Of a stretch of DNA of 64,000 bases, positions 19,393-28,046 are shown piece by piece. The stretch comes from Acetobacteraceae bacterium (GTDB lineage: Bacteria; Pseudomonadota; Alphaproteobacteria; Acetobacterales; Acetobacteraceae), in contig CANJLW010000004.1 in NCBI GenBank assembly GCA_947475245.1, forward strand, positions 161,568 through 225,567. The letters run 5' to 3'. Below the pieces are notes generated by a model. The model made no database searches, was not told where the DNA came from, and was given only the letters and a program-made list of their open reading frames with translations. Positions within the stretch are counted from its first letter, which is position 1. Each line of letters starts with the position of its first letter. Position numbers and translations under genes: made by a program.

Positions 19393-19863
19393 GTGCCCGC
19401 ATATCAGCCATGGAACGAGGATCAGGCAGCGCTGGTCATCGCAGCGGGCCAGGATCAACCCGGCGCGACCCTGCCCATTCTGCACGCGATCCAGGCCGCG
19501 TTCGGCTGCGTTCCAACCGACGCGATCCCGATGATCGCGCGCGCCCTGAACCTAAGCCGAGCGGAAGTACATGGAATAGTGACGTTTTATCATGAGTTTC
19601 GGCGCACGCCGCCGGGCCGTCACATACTGAAGCTATGCCGCGCGGAAGCCTGCCAGGCGGTTGGGGCGGACGGAGTGGCGAGGCATGCGAAGGACCGCCT
19701 GCGGGCCGATTGGCACGAAACAAGCGCTGACGGCGCGGTGACGCTGGAACCCGTCTTCTGTCTCGGCCTCTGCGCCATCGGTCCGGCAGCGCTGATCGAC
19801 GACGAACCGTTGGCACGCCTGACGCCCGAGCGTCTCGACGCGGTTTTGGAGAGCGCGTCGTGA
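19393..19863 (+). CDS. fdsG: NAD-dependent formate dehydrogenase gamma subunit (NuoE-like)
   Basis: 156 residues from a GTG preceded by GGGGGGAA. It is a thioredoxin-like 2Fe-2S protein homologous to NuoE; the cluster ligands are the Cys pair in LCRAEAC and the pair in CLGLC. FTFYHEF-type sequence (GIVTFYHEFRRTPPG) is typical. With FdsB it forms the diaphorase part of the soluble, molybdenum-containing formate dehydrogenase. It overlaps fdsB by 4 bases. Confidence 0.93.
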   Translation: MPAYQPWNEDQAALVIAAGQDQPGATLPILHAIQAAFGCVPTDAIPMIARALNLSRAEVHGIVTFYHEFRRTPPGRHILKLCRAEACQAVGADGVARHAKDRLRADWHETSADGAVTLEPVFCLGLCAIGPAALIDDEPLARLTPERLDAVLESAS

Positions 19864-21368
19864 CCCGCGTCTTCGTCCCACGCGACGCCGCCGCCATCGC
19901 CCTCGGCGCCAACGCGGTTGCCGCAGCACTCACGCCCCATGCGACGGTGGTGCGCACCGGCTCTCGCGGGATGTTCTGGCTGGAACCGATGATCGAGGTG
20001 GAAACGCCGACCGGTCGCATCGCCTATGGCCCGATCGCCGCCGCCGATGTGCCTGGCTTGCTCGTCGCCGGCGCGCTGACCGGCGGGGCACATCCGTTGC
20101 GGCTGGGCGCGCCGAACGCGATCCCCTTCCTGGCGCGCCAGACACGGTTGACATTCTCCCGTTGCGGCGTCGTCGATCCCCTGTCGCTCAACGACTACCG
20201 TGCCACCGGCGGCTTGAAGGGCCTGGCGCGCGCGCGCGACATCGGACCGGAGGCGACGATCGAGGCGGTGCTGAAGTCCGGGCTGCGGGGCCGCGGCGGC
20301 GCGGGTTTTCCCACCGGCATCAAGTGGAAAACGGTCGCCGACGCGATCGGCGCGCGCAAATACGTCGTCTGCAACGCGGACGAGGGCGACTCCGGCACCT
20401 TCGCCGATCGCATGCTGATGGAAGGCGACCCGTTCCATCTGATCGAGGGCATCGCCATCGCGATGTTCGCCGTCGGCGCCACGCAGGGCTACGTCTACAC
20501 ACGCTCCGAATACCCGCACGCGATCGCGACGTTCGACGCCGCGCTGCGCACCGCGCGGGAGGCCGGAATTCTGTATCCAGGCTTCGATATCGAACAGCGA
20601 GTCGGTGCCGGGGCCTATGTCTGCGGGGAAGAAACCTCTCTGCTGGAAAGCCTGGAGGGTCGGCGTGGTCAGGTGCGCGCCAAACCGCCGCTGCCAGCGC
20701 ACCGTGGCTTGTTCGGGCAGCCGACGGTCGTCAACAACGTGATCACCCTGGCCACCGTGCCGGTGATCCTGGCTGATGGCCCGGACGCCTATCAGGCGTT
20801 GGGCATGGGCCGTTCGCGCGGCACCAAGCCGATCCAACTTGCCGGCAACATCCGCTTCGCTGGGCTGTTCGAAGCGGGCTTCGGCGTCACCCTGGGCGAA
20901 TTGGTCAACGACATCGGCGGCGGAACTTTGTCCGGCCGTCCGGTGCGCGCGGTGCAGGTCGGCGGCCCGCTGGGCGCCTATTTCCCGCCCGCCTTGTTCG
21001 ACACCAAGTTCGATTACGAGGCCTTCGCCGCCAAGGACGGGCTGATCGGCCACGGCGGTATCGTCGTGTTCGACGACACCGTCGACATGGCGCGTCAAGC
21101 GCGCTTCGCGATGGAGTTCTGTTCGGCGGAATCCTGCGGCAAATGCACGCCGTGCCGCATCGGTTCGGTGCGCGGCAAAGAAACCGTGGACAAAATCCTG
21201 GCGGGGATCAACGTGGACGCCAACCTCGAACTGCTGCGCGACCTCTGCCACACCATGAAATTCGGCTCGCTCTGCGCGCTGGGCGGGTTCATCCCCTACC
21301 CCGTCCTTTCAGCCATGGACTACTTCCCCGAAGACTTCCGCGCCCCCATTCGGCAGGCGGCGGAATAA
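19860..21368 (+). CDS. fdsB: NAD-dependent formate dehydrogenase beta subunit (NuoF-like)
   Basis: 502 residues from a GTG overlapping the fdsG stop. An N-terminal thioredoxin-like region (1-100) is followed by the FMN/NADH domain (GLRGRGGAGFPTG, CNADEGDSGTF, YVCGEETSLLESLEG) and a C-terminal 4Fe-4S site (ESCGKCTPCRIG plus a Cys about 40 residues later). It passes electrons between the FeS chain and NAD+. The three subunits resemble NuoE/F/G and sit in the usual order. Confidence 0.95.
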   Translation: MTRVFVPRDAAAIALGANAVAAALTPHATVVRTGSRGMFWLEPMIEVETPTGRIAYGPIAAADVPGLLVAGALTGGAHPLRLGAPNAIPFLARQTRLTFSRCGVVDPLSLNDYRATGGLKGLARARDIGPEATIEAVLKSGLRGRGGAGFPTGIKWKTVADAIGARKYVVCNADEGDSGTFADRMLMEGDPFHLIEGIAIAMFAVGATQGYVYTRSEYPHAIATFDAALRTAREAGILYPGFDIEQRVGAGAYVCGEETSLLESLEGRRGQVRAKPPLPAHRGLFGQPTVVNNVITLATVPVILADGPDAYQALGMGRSRGTKPIQLAGNIRFAGLFEAGFGVTLGELVNDIGGGTLSGRPVRAVQVGGPLGAYFPPALFDTKFDYEAFAAKDGLIGHGGIVVFDDTVDMARQARFAMEFCSAESCGKCTPCRIGSVRGKETVDKILAGINVDANLELLRDLCHTMKFGSLCALGGFIPYPVLSAMDYFPEDFRAPIRQAAE

Positions 21369-21381
21369 CAGGAGTACGACG

Positions 21382-24219
21382 ATGCCCCTGGTCCAGGAAA
21401 TCGACTACGGCACCAAGCAGATCGCGGCCGCCACCATGGTGACGCTGACCATCGACGGCCATGCCGTGACCGTGCCCGAAGGCACGTCGATCATGCGCGC
21501 GGCGATGGAACACGGCACCAAAATTCCGAAACTCTGCGCCACGGACTCGCTCGACAGCTTCGGCAGTTGCCGCATGTGTCTGGTGGAGATCGAGGGACGC
21601 GCGGGTACACCAGCGTCCTGCACGACATTGGTCGCGCCCGGCATGAAGGTGCGCACGACCACCGATAAGCTGCGCAAGCTCCGCAAGGGGGTGATGGAGC
21701 TTTACATCTCTGACCATCCGCTGGATTGCCTGACCTGTTCGGCCAACGGCAATTGCGAATTGCAGGACACGGCGGGCGAGGTCGGGCTGCGCGAAGTGCG
21801 CTACGGGTATGAGGGCGAAAACCACCTGGAAGCCGTGGTCGATGGATCGAACCCGTATTTTCAGTTCGACTCCTCGAAATGCATCGTCTGCTCCCGCTGT
21901 GTGCGGGCGTGCGAGGAAGTGCAGGGCACCTTCGCGCTGACCATTCAGGGGCGCGGGTTTGACTCCAAGGTCTCCGCGGGGATGGGCGAGTCGTTCCTGG
22001 GCAGCGAATGCGTATCGTGCGGTGCCTGCGTGCAGGCCTGTCCGACGGCGACGCTGATGGAAAAATCCGTGGTCGAGATCGGCCAGCCCGAGCATTCCGT
22101 CGTCACCACCTGCGCCTATTGCGGCGTCGGATGCAGCTTCAAGGCGGAAATGCGCGGCGATACCGTCGTGCGCATGGTGCCGTGGAAAGACGGCAAGGCC
22201 AATCACGGCCATTCCTGCGTCAAGGGCCGCTTTGCCTGGGGGTATGCCAACCACCCCGACCGCATCCTGAACCCGATGGTGCGCGCCAAGACCACCGATC
22301 CCTGGCGCGAAGTCACCTGGGACGAGGCGATCGCCCATGTCGCCAGTGAGTTCAAGCGCATCCAGGCATCGTACGGCAAAGGCGCGATCGGCGTCATCAC
22401 GTCGTCGCGCTGCACCAGCGAGGAGACCTATCTGGTGCAGAAACTGGCTCGCGCCGGTTTCGGCAACAACAACACCGACACCTGCGCGCGCGTCTGCCAC
22501 TCCCCCACCGGCTATGGGCTGGGCAAGACCTTCGGCACCTCCGCCGGGACGCAGAATTTCGATTCGGTCGAGCATTCCGACGTCATCGTTGTGATCGGCG
22601 CCAATCCCACCGACGGGCATCCGGTGTTCGCCTCCCGCATGAAAAAGCGCCTGCGCGCGGGTGCCAAGCTGATCGTGATCGACCCGCGCCGGATCGATCT
22701 GGTGCGGACCCCGCATGTGGAGGCCGCTTATCACCTGCCGCTGCGTCCGGGCACCAACGTGGCAATGCTGACGTCCCTGGCGCATGTCATCGTGACCGAA
22801 GGGCTGGTCGACACCGCTTTTGTGACCGAGCGTTGCGACGCGGAGGCCTTCGCCGATTGGGCGGCCTTCGTCGCCGAACCGCGCAACAGTCCAGAAGCAC
22901 TGCAATCCGCCACCGGTGTCGACCCGGCGCTGGTGCGCGGCGCGGCGCGCCTGTTTGCCACCGGCAGCAACGGGGCGATCTATTACGGGCTGGGGGTGAC
23001 GGAACACAGCCAGGGCAGCACCGCCGTCATGGCGATCGCCAACCTCGCGATGGCGACGGGCAATATCGGGCGTGTCGGCGTGGGCGTAAATCCCTTGCGT
23101 GGTCAGAACAACGTCCAGGGCGCCTGCGACATGGGCAGCTTCCCGCACGAGTTGCCGGGCTATCGCCATGTCTCCGGCCCCGCGGTGCGGGCGATCTATG
23201 AAAAAGAATGGGGCGTCACGCTCGACCCGGAACCCGGACTGCGCATTCCCAACATGCTCGACGCCGCGGTGGAGGGCACGTTCCGCGGCCTTTACGTGCA
23301 GGGCGAGGACATTGCGCAATCCGATCCCGACACGAAGCACGTCGCGGCCGGTCTGGCGGCGATGGAATGTCTGGTGGTGCACGATTTATTCCTGAACGAA
23401 ACGGCGAACTACGCTCATGTCTTCCTGCCGGGTTCGACCTTCCTGGAAAAGGACGGCACGTTCATCAACGCGGAACGGCGGATCAATCGGGTACGCGAGG
23501 TCGTCGCCCCGCGTGCCGGGTTGGCGGACTGGGAGGTGACCCAGGCGATCGCCAACGCCATGGGCTATAAGATGGACTATGCGCACCCGTCGGAGATCAT
23601 GGACGAAATCGCGCGCACGACCCCCACCTTTGCCGGAGTGAATTACGGCAAGCTGGAAATGGGCGCCGTGCAGTGGCCCTGCAACGACGCCGCACCGGAC
23701 GGCACGCCGATCATGCACGAAAGCGGCTTCGTGCGCGGCATGGGCAACTTCGTCATCACCGAATACGTGCCGACCGACGAGAAGATCGGCCCACGCTTTC
23801 CACTCTTGCTGACCACCGGGCGCATTCTGTCGCAATACAATGTGGGCGCGCAGACCAGACGCACCTCCAACGTCGTGTGGCATCCGGAGGATGTGCTGGA
23901 GATTCACCCGCACGACGCCGAACAGCGCGGCGTGAAGGACGGCGACTGGGTGCGTTTGGCCAGCCGAGCGGGGGAGACGACGCTAAGGGCGGCGGTGACG
24001 GAACGGGTGGCACCGGGTGTTGTTTACACCACGTTCCACCATCCCGTGACACAGGCGAACGTGGTCACCACGGAGTTTTCCGACTGGGCAACGAACTGTC
24101 CGGAATACAAGGTGACGGCGGTGCAGATTTCTCCTTCAAACGGCCCCAGCGCCTGGCAAGACGACTACAGCCAGATGGCCGCGCAAAGCCGTCGGATCGA
24201 GACGGTTCCGGCGAAGTGA
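21382..24219 (+). CDS. fdsA: NAD-dependent formate dehydrogenase alpha (molybdenum) subunit
   Basis: 945 residues, full length. In order: a 2Fe-2S ferredoxin domain (about 18-95), a His/Cys FeS site (SDHPLDCLTC..NCELQ), two 4Fe-4S clusters (CIVCSRCVRAC and CVSCGACVQAC), the proximal 4Fe-4S site (CAYCGVGC), then the bis-MGD catalytic domain. The Mo ligand is Cys372 (ARVCHSPTG), so this is a cysteine, not selenocysteine, enzyme. It oxidises formate to CO2 with NAD+ in the cytoplasm and may run in reverse. AGGAG lies 8 bases before the ATG. Confidence 0.97.
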   Translation: MPLVQEIDYGTKQIAAATMVTLTIDGHAVTVPEGTSIMRAAMEHGTKIPKLCATDSLDSFGSCRMCLVEIEGRAGTPASCTTLVAPGMKVRTTTDKLRKLRKGVMELYISDHPLDCLTCSANGNCELQDTAGEVGLREVRYGYEGENHLEAVVDGSNPYFQFDSSKCIVCSRCVRACEEVQGTFALTIQGRGFDSKVSAGMGESFLGSECVSCGACVQACPTATLMEKSVVEIGQPEHSVVTTCAYCGVGCSFKAEMRGDTVVRMVPWKDGKANHGHSCVKGRFAWGYANHPDRILNPMVRAKTTDPWREVTWDEAIAHVASEFKRIQASYGKGAIGVITSSRCTSEETYLVQKLARAGFGNNNTDTCARVCHSPTGYGLGKTFGTSAGTQNFDSVEHSDVIVVIGANPTDGHPVFASRMKKRLRAGAKLIVIDPRRIDLVRTPHVEAAYHLPLRPGTNVAMLTSLAHVIVTEGLVDTAFVTERCDAEAFADWAAFVAEPRNSPEALQSATGVDPALVRGAARLFATGSNGAIYYGLGVTEHSQGSTAVMAIANLAMATGNIGRVGVGVNPLRGQNNVQGACDMGSFPHELPGYRHVSGPAVRAIYEKEWGVTLDPEPGLRIPNMLDAAVEGTFRGLYVQGEDIAQSDPDTKHVAAGLAAMECLVVHDLFLNETANYAHVFLPGSTFLEKDGTFINAERRINRVREVVAPRAGLADWEVTQAIANAMGYKMDYAHPSEIMDEIARTTPTFAGVNYGKLEMGAVQWPCNDAAPDGTPIMHESGFVRGMGNFVITEYVPTDEKIGPRFPLLLTTGRILSQYNVGAQTRRTSNVVWHPEDVLEIHPHDAEQRGVKDGDWVRLASRAGETTLRAAVTERVAPGVVYTTFHHPVTQANVVTTEFSDWATNCPEYKVTAVQISPSNGPSAWQDDYSQMAAQSRRIETVPAK

Positions 24220-24260
24220 CCATTGCCTCTCCTTGTGGGAGAGATCGGAGTGTTCGGCGA

Positions 24261-24499
24261 CACCCTCACCCGCGCCGCTTCGCGTCGCGACCTCTCCCGC
24301 AAGCGGGAGAGGTAAGTCCATCCAACACCTCCTCCTCTGGGAGAGGTTGGAGTGCGTCAACGCTCCGGGTGAGGGATGGTCAACACCCTCACCCGCGCCG
24401 CTTGGCGTCGCGACCTCTCCCGCAAGCGGGAGAGGTAGGGCTGTCCAACACCTCTCCCTCTGGGAGAGGTCGGAGTGCGTCAGCGCTCCGGGTGAGGGA
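24261..24499. repeat. Tandem REP-like palindromic repeats, 123-bp period
   Basis: Two different 54-bp modules alternate. Module A (caccctcacccgcgccgctt... ending gggagaggta) lies at 24261-24314 and 24384-24437 with one mismatch; it contains the hairpin cctctcccgcaagcgggagagg. Module B (caacacct... ending gggtgaggga) lies at 24323-24376 and 24446-24499. Both recur at a spacing of 123 bases, so a 123-bp unit is duplicated. A weaker copy of module B lies at 24226-24260. The array begins just after the fdsA stop and runs into the 3' end of the DUF559 gene. Confidence 0.93.
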
Positions 24500-24832
24500 A
24501 GTGGCCTCGACAGTCAAAGCATACCAAATCCGATCTTTAACCAGATCGGGCTGGAACAAAACGTCGGCGTTCCAAAACCGCAGCACTTGCCAACCTTCCG
24601 CCGCCAACCACTCATCGCGAACCCTATCAGTCAGCGAGTCCACATGCCCGCTGCCATCCAACTCAATCACCAATCGGTGGGAAAGGCAGGAAAAATCCGC
24701 GATATACCGCCCAATCGGATGCTGCCGCCGGAATTTGATCGTCCCGAACTGCCGATTGCGCAGCAGCGCCCAGAGCGTCCGTTCAGCAGGCGTCGGGTTG
24801 GCCCGCATCTGGCGAGCAAATGAATCTGCCAT
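24389..24832 (-). CDS. DUF559 endonuclease-like protein
   Basis: 147 residues. The family has a PD-(D/E)XK/Vsr-like nuclease fold; visible features are ERTLWALLRNRQFG, FRRQHPIGRYIADF (Asp) and LVIELDGSGH (Glu/Asp), then EGWQVLRFWNADV. No activity has to my knowledge been firmly shown for the family. The last 36 or so residues (from about TSLTRSADALRP) are encoded inside the palindromic repeats and are probably not part of the fold. The ATG at 24832 is used; an in-frame TTG at 24853 and ATG at 24808 are alternatives. It is opposite in strand to the fds genes and separates fdsA from fdhD. Confidence 0.85.
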   Translation of the reverse strand: MADSFARQMRANPTPAERTLWALLRNRQFGTIKFRRQHPIGRYIADFSCLSHRLVIELDGSGHVDSLTDRVRDEWLAAEGWQVLRFWNADVLFQPDLVKDRIWYALTVEATSLTRSADALRPLPEGEVLDSPTSPACGRGRDAKRRG

Positions 24833-24873
24833 GCGGGAACCATACGACGCCAATCCTTCAGGAACGGTTAACC

Positions 24874-24924
24874 ACCTCTCCCGCTTGCGGGAGAGGTCGC
24901 GACGCGCAGCGGCGCGGGTGAGGG
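24874..24924. repeat. Inverted copy of REP-like module A
   Basis: acctctcccgcttgcgggag continuing to gcgcgggtgaggg is close to the reverse complement of module A at 24384-24437. It lies just upstream of the DUF559 start, so the gene is bracketed by inverted copies. Confidence 0.9.
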
Positions 24925-24966
24925 CTTACCCCCCCGCCCCCAACCATGACCGGACCGCCCCCCCCC

Positions 24967-24991
24967 ACCTCTCCCACCCGCGGGAGAGGTA
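24967..24991 (+). promoter_or_regulatory. REP-like hairpin carrying the fdhD ribosome binding site
   Basis: acctctccc / acccgc / gggagaggt form a perfect 9-bp stem (24967-24975 with 24982-24990). The right arm gggagagg is also the only Shine-Dalgarno-like sequence before the fdhD ATG at 24995, so folding would hide it. A C-rich run (24930-24966) precedes it. Confidence 0.75.
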
Positions 24992-24994
24992 AAA

Positions 24995-25792
24995 ATGCCA
25001 ACCACCTCCGTCACCCGCACCGTCTGGCGCGACAACACCGCGTCCTCCGGCGCGCGCGTCCTGCCCGAGGAAACCCCGATCGCGCTGACCTACAACCGCG
25101 CCACGCACGCGGTCATGCTCGCCTCGCCCGCCGATCTTGAGGACTTCGCGGTTGGCTTCAGTCTCGCGGAAGGTATTATCGCATCCGCCGCCGACATTGA
25201 AACGCTCGATGTTGTTACTGTCCCGGACGGTATCGAACTGCGTATGGATCTGATCGGCCCGCGCCTGGATGCGTTGACGCGGCGACAGCGGCGGTTGGCG
25301 GGGCCGAGCGGGTGTGGGTTGTGTGGGATGGACAGTTTGGCGGGGGCGATCAGGCCGACGCCCCAAATCGTTTCAAATGCCCACTTCACGCCGGATCACA
25401 TCGCAACGGCCATGGCGTCAATGCCGCCGGCGCAGACGCTGAACCACGCGACCCGCGCCGTGCATGCCGCCGCGTTCTGGACGCCGACCCAAGGGCTGGT
25501 CGCATTGCGCGAGGATGTCGGTCGGCACAACGCTCTGGACAAGTTGGCGGGCGCATTGGCGCGACAGGGTATCCCCGCGCATGATGGGCTGCTGCTGCTG
25601 TCCAGCCGGGTTTCCATCGAAATGGTGCAGAAAGCCGCGACCCTGGGCGCGCCGGTCATCGTCGCCGTCTCCGCGCCCACCGCGCTGGCGGTGCGCGTCG
25701 CGGACGCAGCCGGCATCACCCTGATCGGCATCGCGCGTCAGGATGGGTTTGAGGTTTTTACCCACACGGAAAGGGTGCGACATGTCGCCTGA
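24995..25792 (+). CDS. fdhD: Formate dehydrogenase accessory sulfurtransferase FdhD
   Basis: 265 residues. FdhD moves sulfur from IscS to the molybdenum cofactor before its insertion into formate dehydrogenase; the CxxC motif is Cys107-Gly-Leu-Cys110 in GPSGCGLCGM. EDVGRHNALDKL and SSRVSIEMVQKA are further family signatures. In fds operons this gene is often called fdsC. It overlaps fdsD by 11 bases. The DUF559 unit separates it from fdsA by about 775 bases, so it may depend on a second promoter or readthrough. Confidence 0.95.
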   Translation: MPTTSVTRTVWRDNTASSGARVLPEETPIALTYNRATHAVMLASPADLEDFAVGFSLAEGIIASAADIETLDVVTVPDGIELRMDLIGPRLDALTRRQRRLAGPSGCGLCGMDSLAGAIRPTPQIVSNAHFTPDHIATAMASMPPAQTLNHATRAVHAAAFWTPTQGLVALREDVGRHNALDKLAGALARQGIPAHDGLLLLSSRVSIEMVQKAATLGAPVIVAVSAPTALAVRVADAAGITLIGIARQDGFEVFTHTERVRHVA

Positions 25793-25994
25793 AGACAAGC
25801 TCGCTTACATGGCCAACCAGATCGGCCGCTTCTTCGCCAGCCAAAAGCACGACGACGCGGTGGCGCAGATCGAGGATCATTTGCGGAAATTCTGGGACCC
25901 GCGCATGCGGGCCTCGATCCTCGCCCATCTCGACACCGTGACGCTCGACCCGCCGGTCCGTTCGGCTGTCGAACGCCTGCGCCCGGCCGCTTAG
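25782..25994 (+). CDS. fdsD: Formate dehydrogenase delta subunit
   Basis: 70 residues from the ATG at 25782, which overlaps the end of fdhD. It matches the small FdsD family: MSPEDKLAYMANQIGRFFAS, then AVAQIEDHLRKFWDPRMRASI. FdsD is needed for stable or active FDH in related systems. It is the last gene of the fds locus; its stop meets the trmO stop from the other strand (4-base overlap). Confidence 0.92.
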   Translation: MSPEDKLAYMANQIGRFFASQKHDDAVAQIEDHLRKFWDPRMRASILAHLDTVTLDPPVRSAVERLRPAA

Positions 25995-26452
25995 CCGGTG
26001 TTTTTATTCCGCGTCGCGTGCGGATCGAGCCAACCCATCGTCGCGTTCGGCTCACTGTCGGTCGTGCGCAGGTATGGCTTGATATCGAGCAACGGCGTGC
26101 CGTCCAGACAATCGAGGTAACGCACGTTCAGCACCCCCGGTTCCGCGAACCCGTCGAAGGCGACGACGGACAGGCCGATCGGATTGGGCCGACGCGGTCC
26201 GCGCGTCGCGAACACCCCGCGCGGCTGCGGATCGAATGGCGGGGTAAACACCAGCTGTGCCGATTTCGTCTGATCCAGCCAGTACAGCAGGATCAGATGC
26301 GAAAATCCCTCCAGGCTTTGCAGCCCGTCGATAAACTCCGGCAACACCGCCACGGTGCACGGCGGCGCCGGATCGGGTTGGCGCCCGTTACGCGGGCATT
26401 CCGCGATCGTACGCCAGGGAGTGTGGATCGTGCCGATGGGGGTAAAGGACAT
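25991..26452 (-). CDS. trmO: tRNA (N6-threonylcarbamoyladenosine37-N6)-methyltransferase TrmO
   Basis: 153 residues from the ATG at 26452 (MSFTPIGTIHTPW). It is a YaeB/TsaA-family protein, a SAM-dependent methyltransferase that modifies t6A37 in some tRNAs. Visible signatures are the start GTIHTPW, FSHLILLYWLD, ATRGPRRPNPIGLS and LDGTPLLDIKPYL. The shorter start fits the family; a longer frame to 26548 adds unrelated sequence. It converges with fdsD. Confidence 0.9.
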   Translation of the reverse strand: MSFTPIGTIHTPWRTIAECPRNGRQPDPAPPCTVAVLPEFIDGLQSLEGFSHLILLYWLDQTKSAQLVFTPPFDPQPRGVFATRGPRRPNPIGLSVVAFDGFAEPGVLNVRYLDCLDGTPLLDIKPYLRTTDSEPNATMGWLDPHATRNKNTG

Positions 26453-26550
26453 AACGCCAAGATAGTCCATTCCCGCGCCCGCCACCAATCGTCGTTGTTG
26501 AATTTCATAAGCGAACGGCGCAAATACACGCAGACTCTGGGACGACAACC

Positions 26551-26820
26551 ATGGGCTTATTGAACACGATCATCATAGACGAGATCGAATTCTCCGGCGA
26601 CCTCGTCGGCGTTCAGGAGAAAGCCGCAAAGGTCGATCTGGTCGAAATCTGGGCACGCGGCCAACTCCAGGGCGGCTACCTGTCCCCCGAAGCCGTCGAG
26701 CACTATCGCCGCTTGCGACAGCGGGAGCGTGAGGTATTCCGAACCGACGCGCTGCCGGACACGCTCTATGCTGAACTGGAGGCGTCACTTCTAAAATTCG
26801 GCCACGGCCCCGAGGGTTGA
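26551..26820 (+). CDS. Putative antitoxin-like small protein
   Basis: 89 residues, acidic and probably helical (LVEIWARGQLQGGYLSPEAVEHYRRLRQRER). I do not recognise a defined family. The stop overlaps the start of the following PemK/MazF-like gene, the arrangement expected of an antitoxin gene. The likely role is inferred only from this coupling. Confidence 0.55.
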   Translation: MGLLNTIIIDEIEFSGDLVGVQEKAAKVDLVEIWARGQLQGGYLSPEAVEHYRRLRQREREVFRTDALPDTLYAELEASLLKFGHGPEG

Positions 26821-27251
26821 CTCTTCCGCCTCCCCGTCGAGGCCTCGTTATACGCTACGCCTTCCTCTGGTCGCACGAAGCCGCATCCGGCAAGACGGAG
26901 GCAACGAAAGACCGCCCGTGCGCGATCGTGCTGTCGGTCAAAACCCAAGCCGACGGAGAAACCGCGGTAACCGTCGCGCCCATCACCCACACCCAGCCCA
27001 TCGATCCCACTGCCGCCATCGAACTCCCCGACGCGGTCAAATCCGCGCTTGGTCTCGATCGCGATCGGCAGTGGCTATGCGTCGATGAGATCAATCGCTT
27101 TACATGGCCTGGATATGACCTTCGCCCTCTGCCCGGCCGGCCGGACCGCTTCGATTATGGGATGCTGCCCAAAGGCTTGTTCGAACAGGCGCTGACGCTG
27201 CTGCTGCAACGAGCACGCGCCGGACGCACCGCCGTCCACCCTCGGGATTGA
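26817..27251 (+). CDS. PemK/MazF-like toxin-family protein
   Basis: 144 residues from a TTG overlapping the previous stop (TTGA). The pattern RPCAIVLSV, VTVAPITHTQP, IELPDAVKSALGL and WLCVDEINRFTWPG recalls a compact SH3-like PemK/MazF fold: an early Arg-Pro, a central APITH strand and a late Asp/Glu-containing strand. MazF-type toxins cleave RNA. The match is to a divergent subgroup, so activity is uncertain. A start further in is possible because the family often begins at about the RYAFLW segment. Confidence 0.6.
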   Translation: MTLPPPRRGLVIRYAFLWSHEAASGKTEATKDRPCAIVLSVKTQADGETAVTVAPITHTQPIDPTAAIELPDAVKSALGLDRDRQWLCVDEINRFTWPGYDLRPLPGRPDRFDYGMLPKGLFEQALTLLLQRARAGRTAVHPRD

Positions 27252-27305
27252 CACAGCCCCCCGCCTGACCGTTCATCTGCCAAAGTCCAGGACAGGCAGG
27301 AGACG

Positions 27306-28046
27306 ATGGCCCAACGAAGCAAACAGATCGACGGCTTTCGCGAAGCCGTCGCCGATATTCCGGATGGCAGCGTCATCGGCTTCGGCGGTTTCGCCATGCC
27401 CGGCGTGCCGTTCAACCTCATCAAAGCCCTGCTGGAGCAAGGCGCGAAGCGCCTGACCCTCGTCGGAAACACCACCGGCGGCGCGCAGCAACCGCGCATG
27501 CCCGACATGGGCATGCTGGTCGAAAACGGTCAGGTCGCGAAAGTCATCTGCGCCTTTACCGCCGCGACGCGCCCCACCGACGTGCTGCCCTTCACCAAAT
27601 ACTACGAATCCGGCGAATGTGACGCCGAACTCGTCCCGCAAGGCACGCTCGCCGAACGCATGCGCGCCGCCGGCGCCGGCGTCCCCGCCTTCTACACCCC
27701 GACCGCCGTCGGCACCGAACTCGCCGCCGGTCGCGAAACCCGCATGATCGACGGGCGCGAGTATCTGCTCGAATACGCCCTCAAGCTCGATTACGCATTC
27801 ATCCGCGCCCGCACCGCCGACACCTTCGGCAATCTTCGCTTCCATCGCGCGCAGCGCAACTTCAACCCGATCATGGCGACCGCCGCGCGCTGCACGATCG
27901 TGGAGGTCGAGGACCCGATCGTTCCCGCCGGAGCGATCGACGCGGACGACGTGCATACCCCCGGCATCTACGTGCACCGCCTGGTGCAGGTGCCGGCGGA
28001 ACCCGAGGGATTATGGCCAACCAAGCGGCAGGAGCGCCGGCGATGA
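27306..28046 (+). CDS. 3-oxoacid CoA-transferase subunit A
   Basis: 246 residues, the alpha subunit of a family I CoA-transferase (succinyl-CoA:3-ketoacid / 3-oxoadipate type). Signatures: IGFGGFAMPGVPFNLI, LVGNTTGG, and GTLAERMRAAGAGVPAFYTPT. It binds CoA and, with subunit B, moves CoA between an acyl-CoA and a 3-oxoacid. AGGCAGGAG lies a few bases before the ATG. It overlaps subunit B by 4 bases (ATGA). Confidence 0.93.
   Translation: MAQRSKQIDGFREAVADIPDGSVIGFGGFAMPGVPFNLIKALLEQGAKRLTLVGNTTGGAQQPRMPDMGMLVENGQVAKVICAFTAATRPTDVLPFTKYYESGECDAELVPQGTLAERMRAAGAGVPAFYTPTAVGTELAAGRETRMIDGREYLLEYALKLDYAFIRARTADTFGNLRFHRAQRNFNPIMATAARCTIVEVEDPIVPAGAIDADDVHTPGIYVHRLVQVPAEPEGLWPTKRQERRR

Noticed and set aside
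21289..23382. 697-codon minus-strand frame
   Set aside because: Antisense to fdsB/fdsA; no recognisable motif.
24261..24499. CRISPR-like array
   Set aside because: The repeats are two alternating 54-bp modules in a 123-bp duplication with palindromes and no unique spacers of equal length; no cas genes are near.
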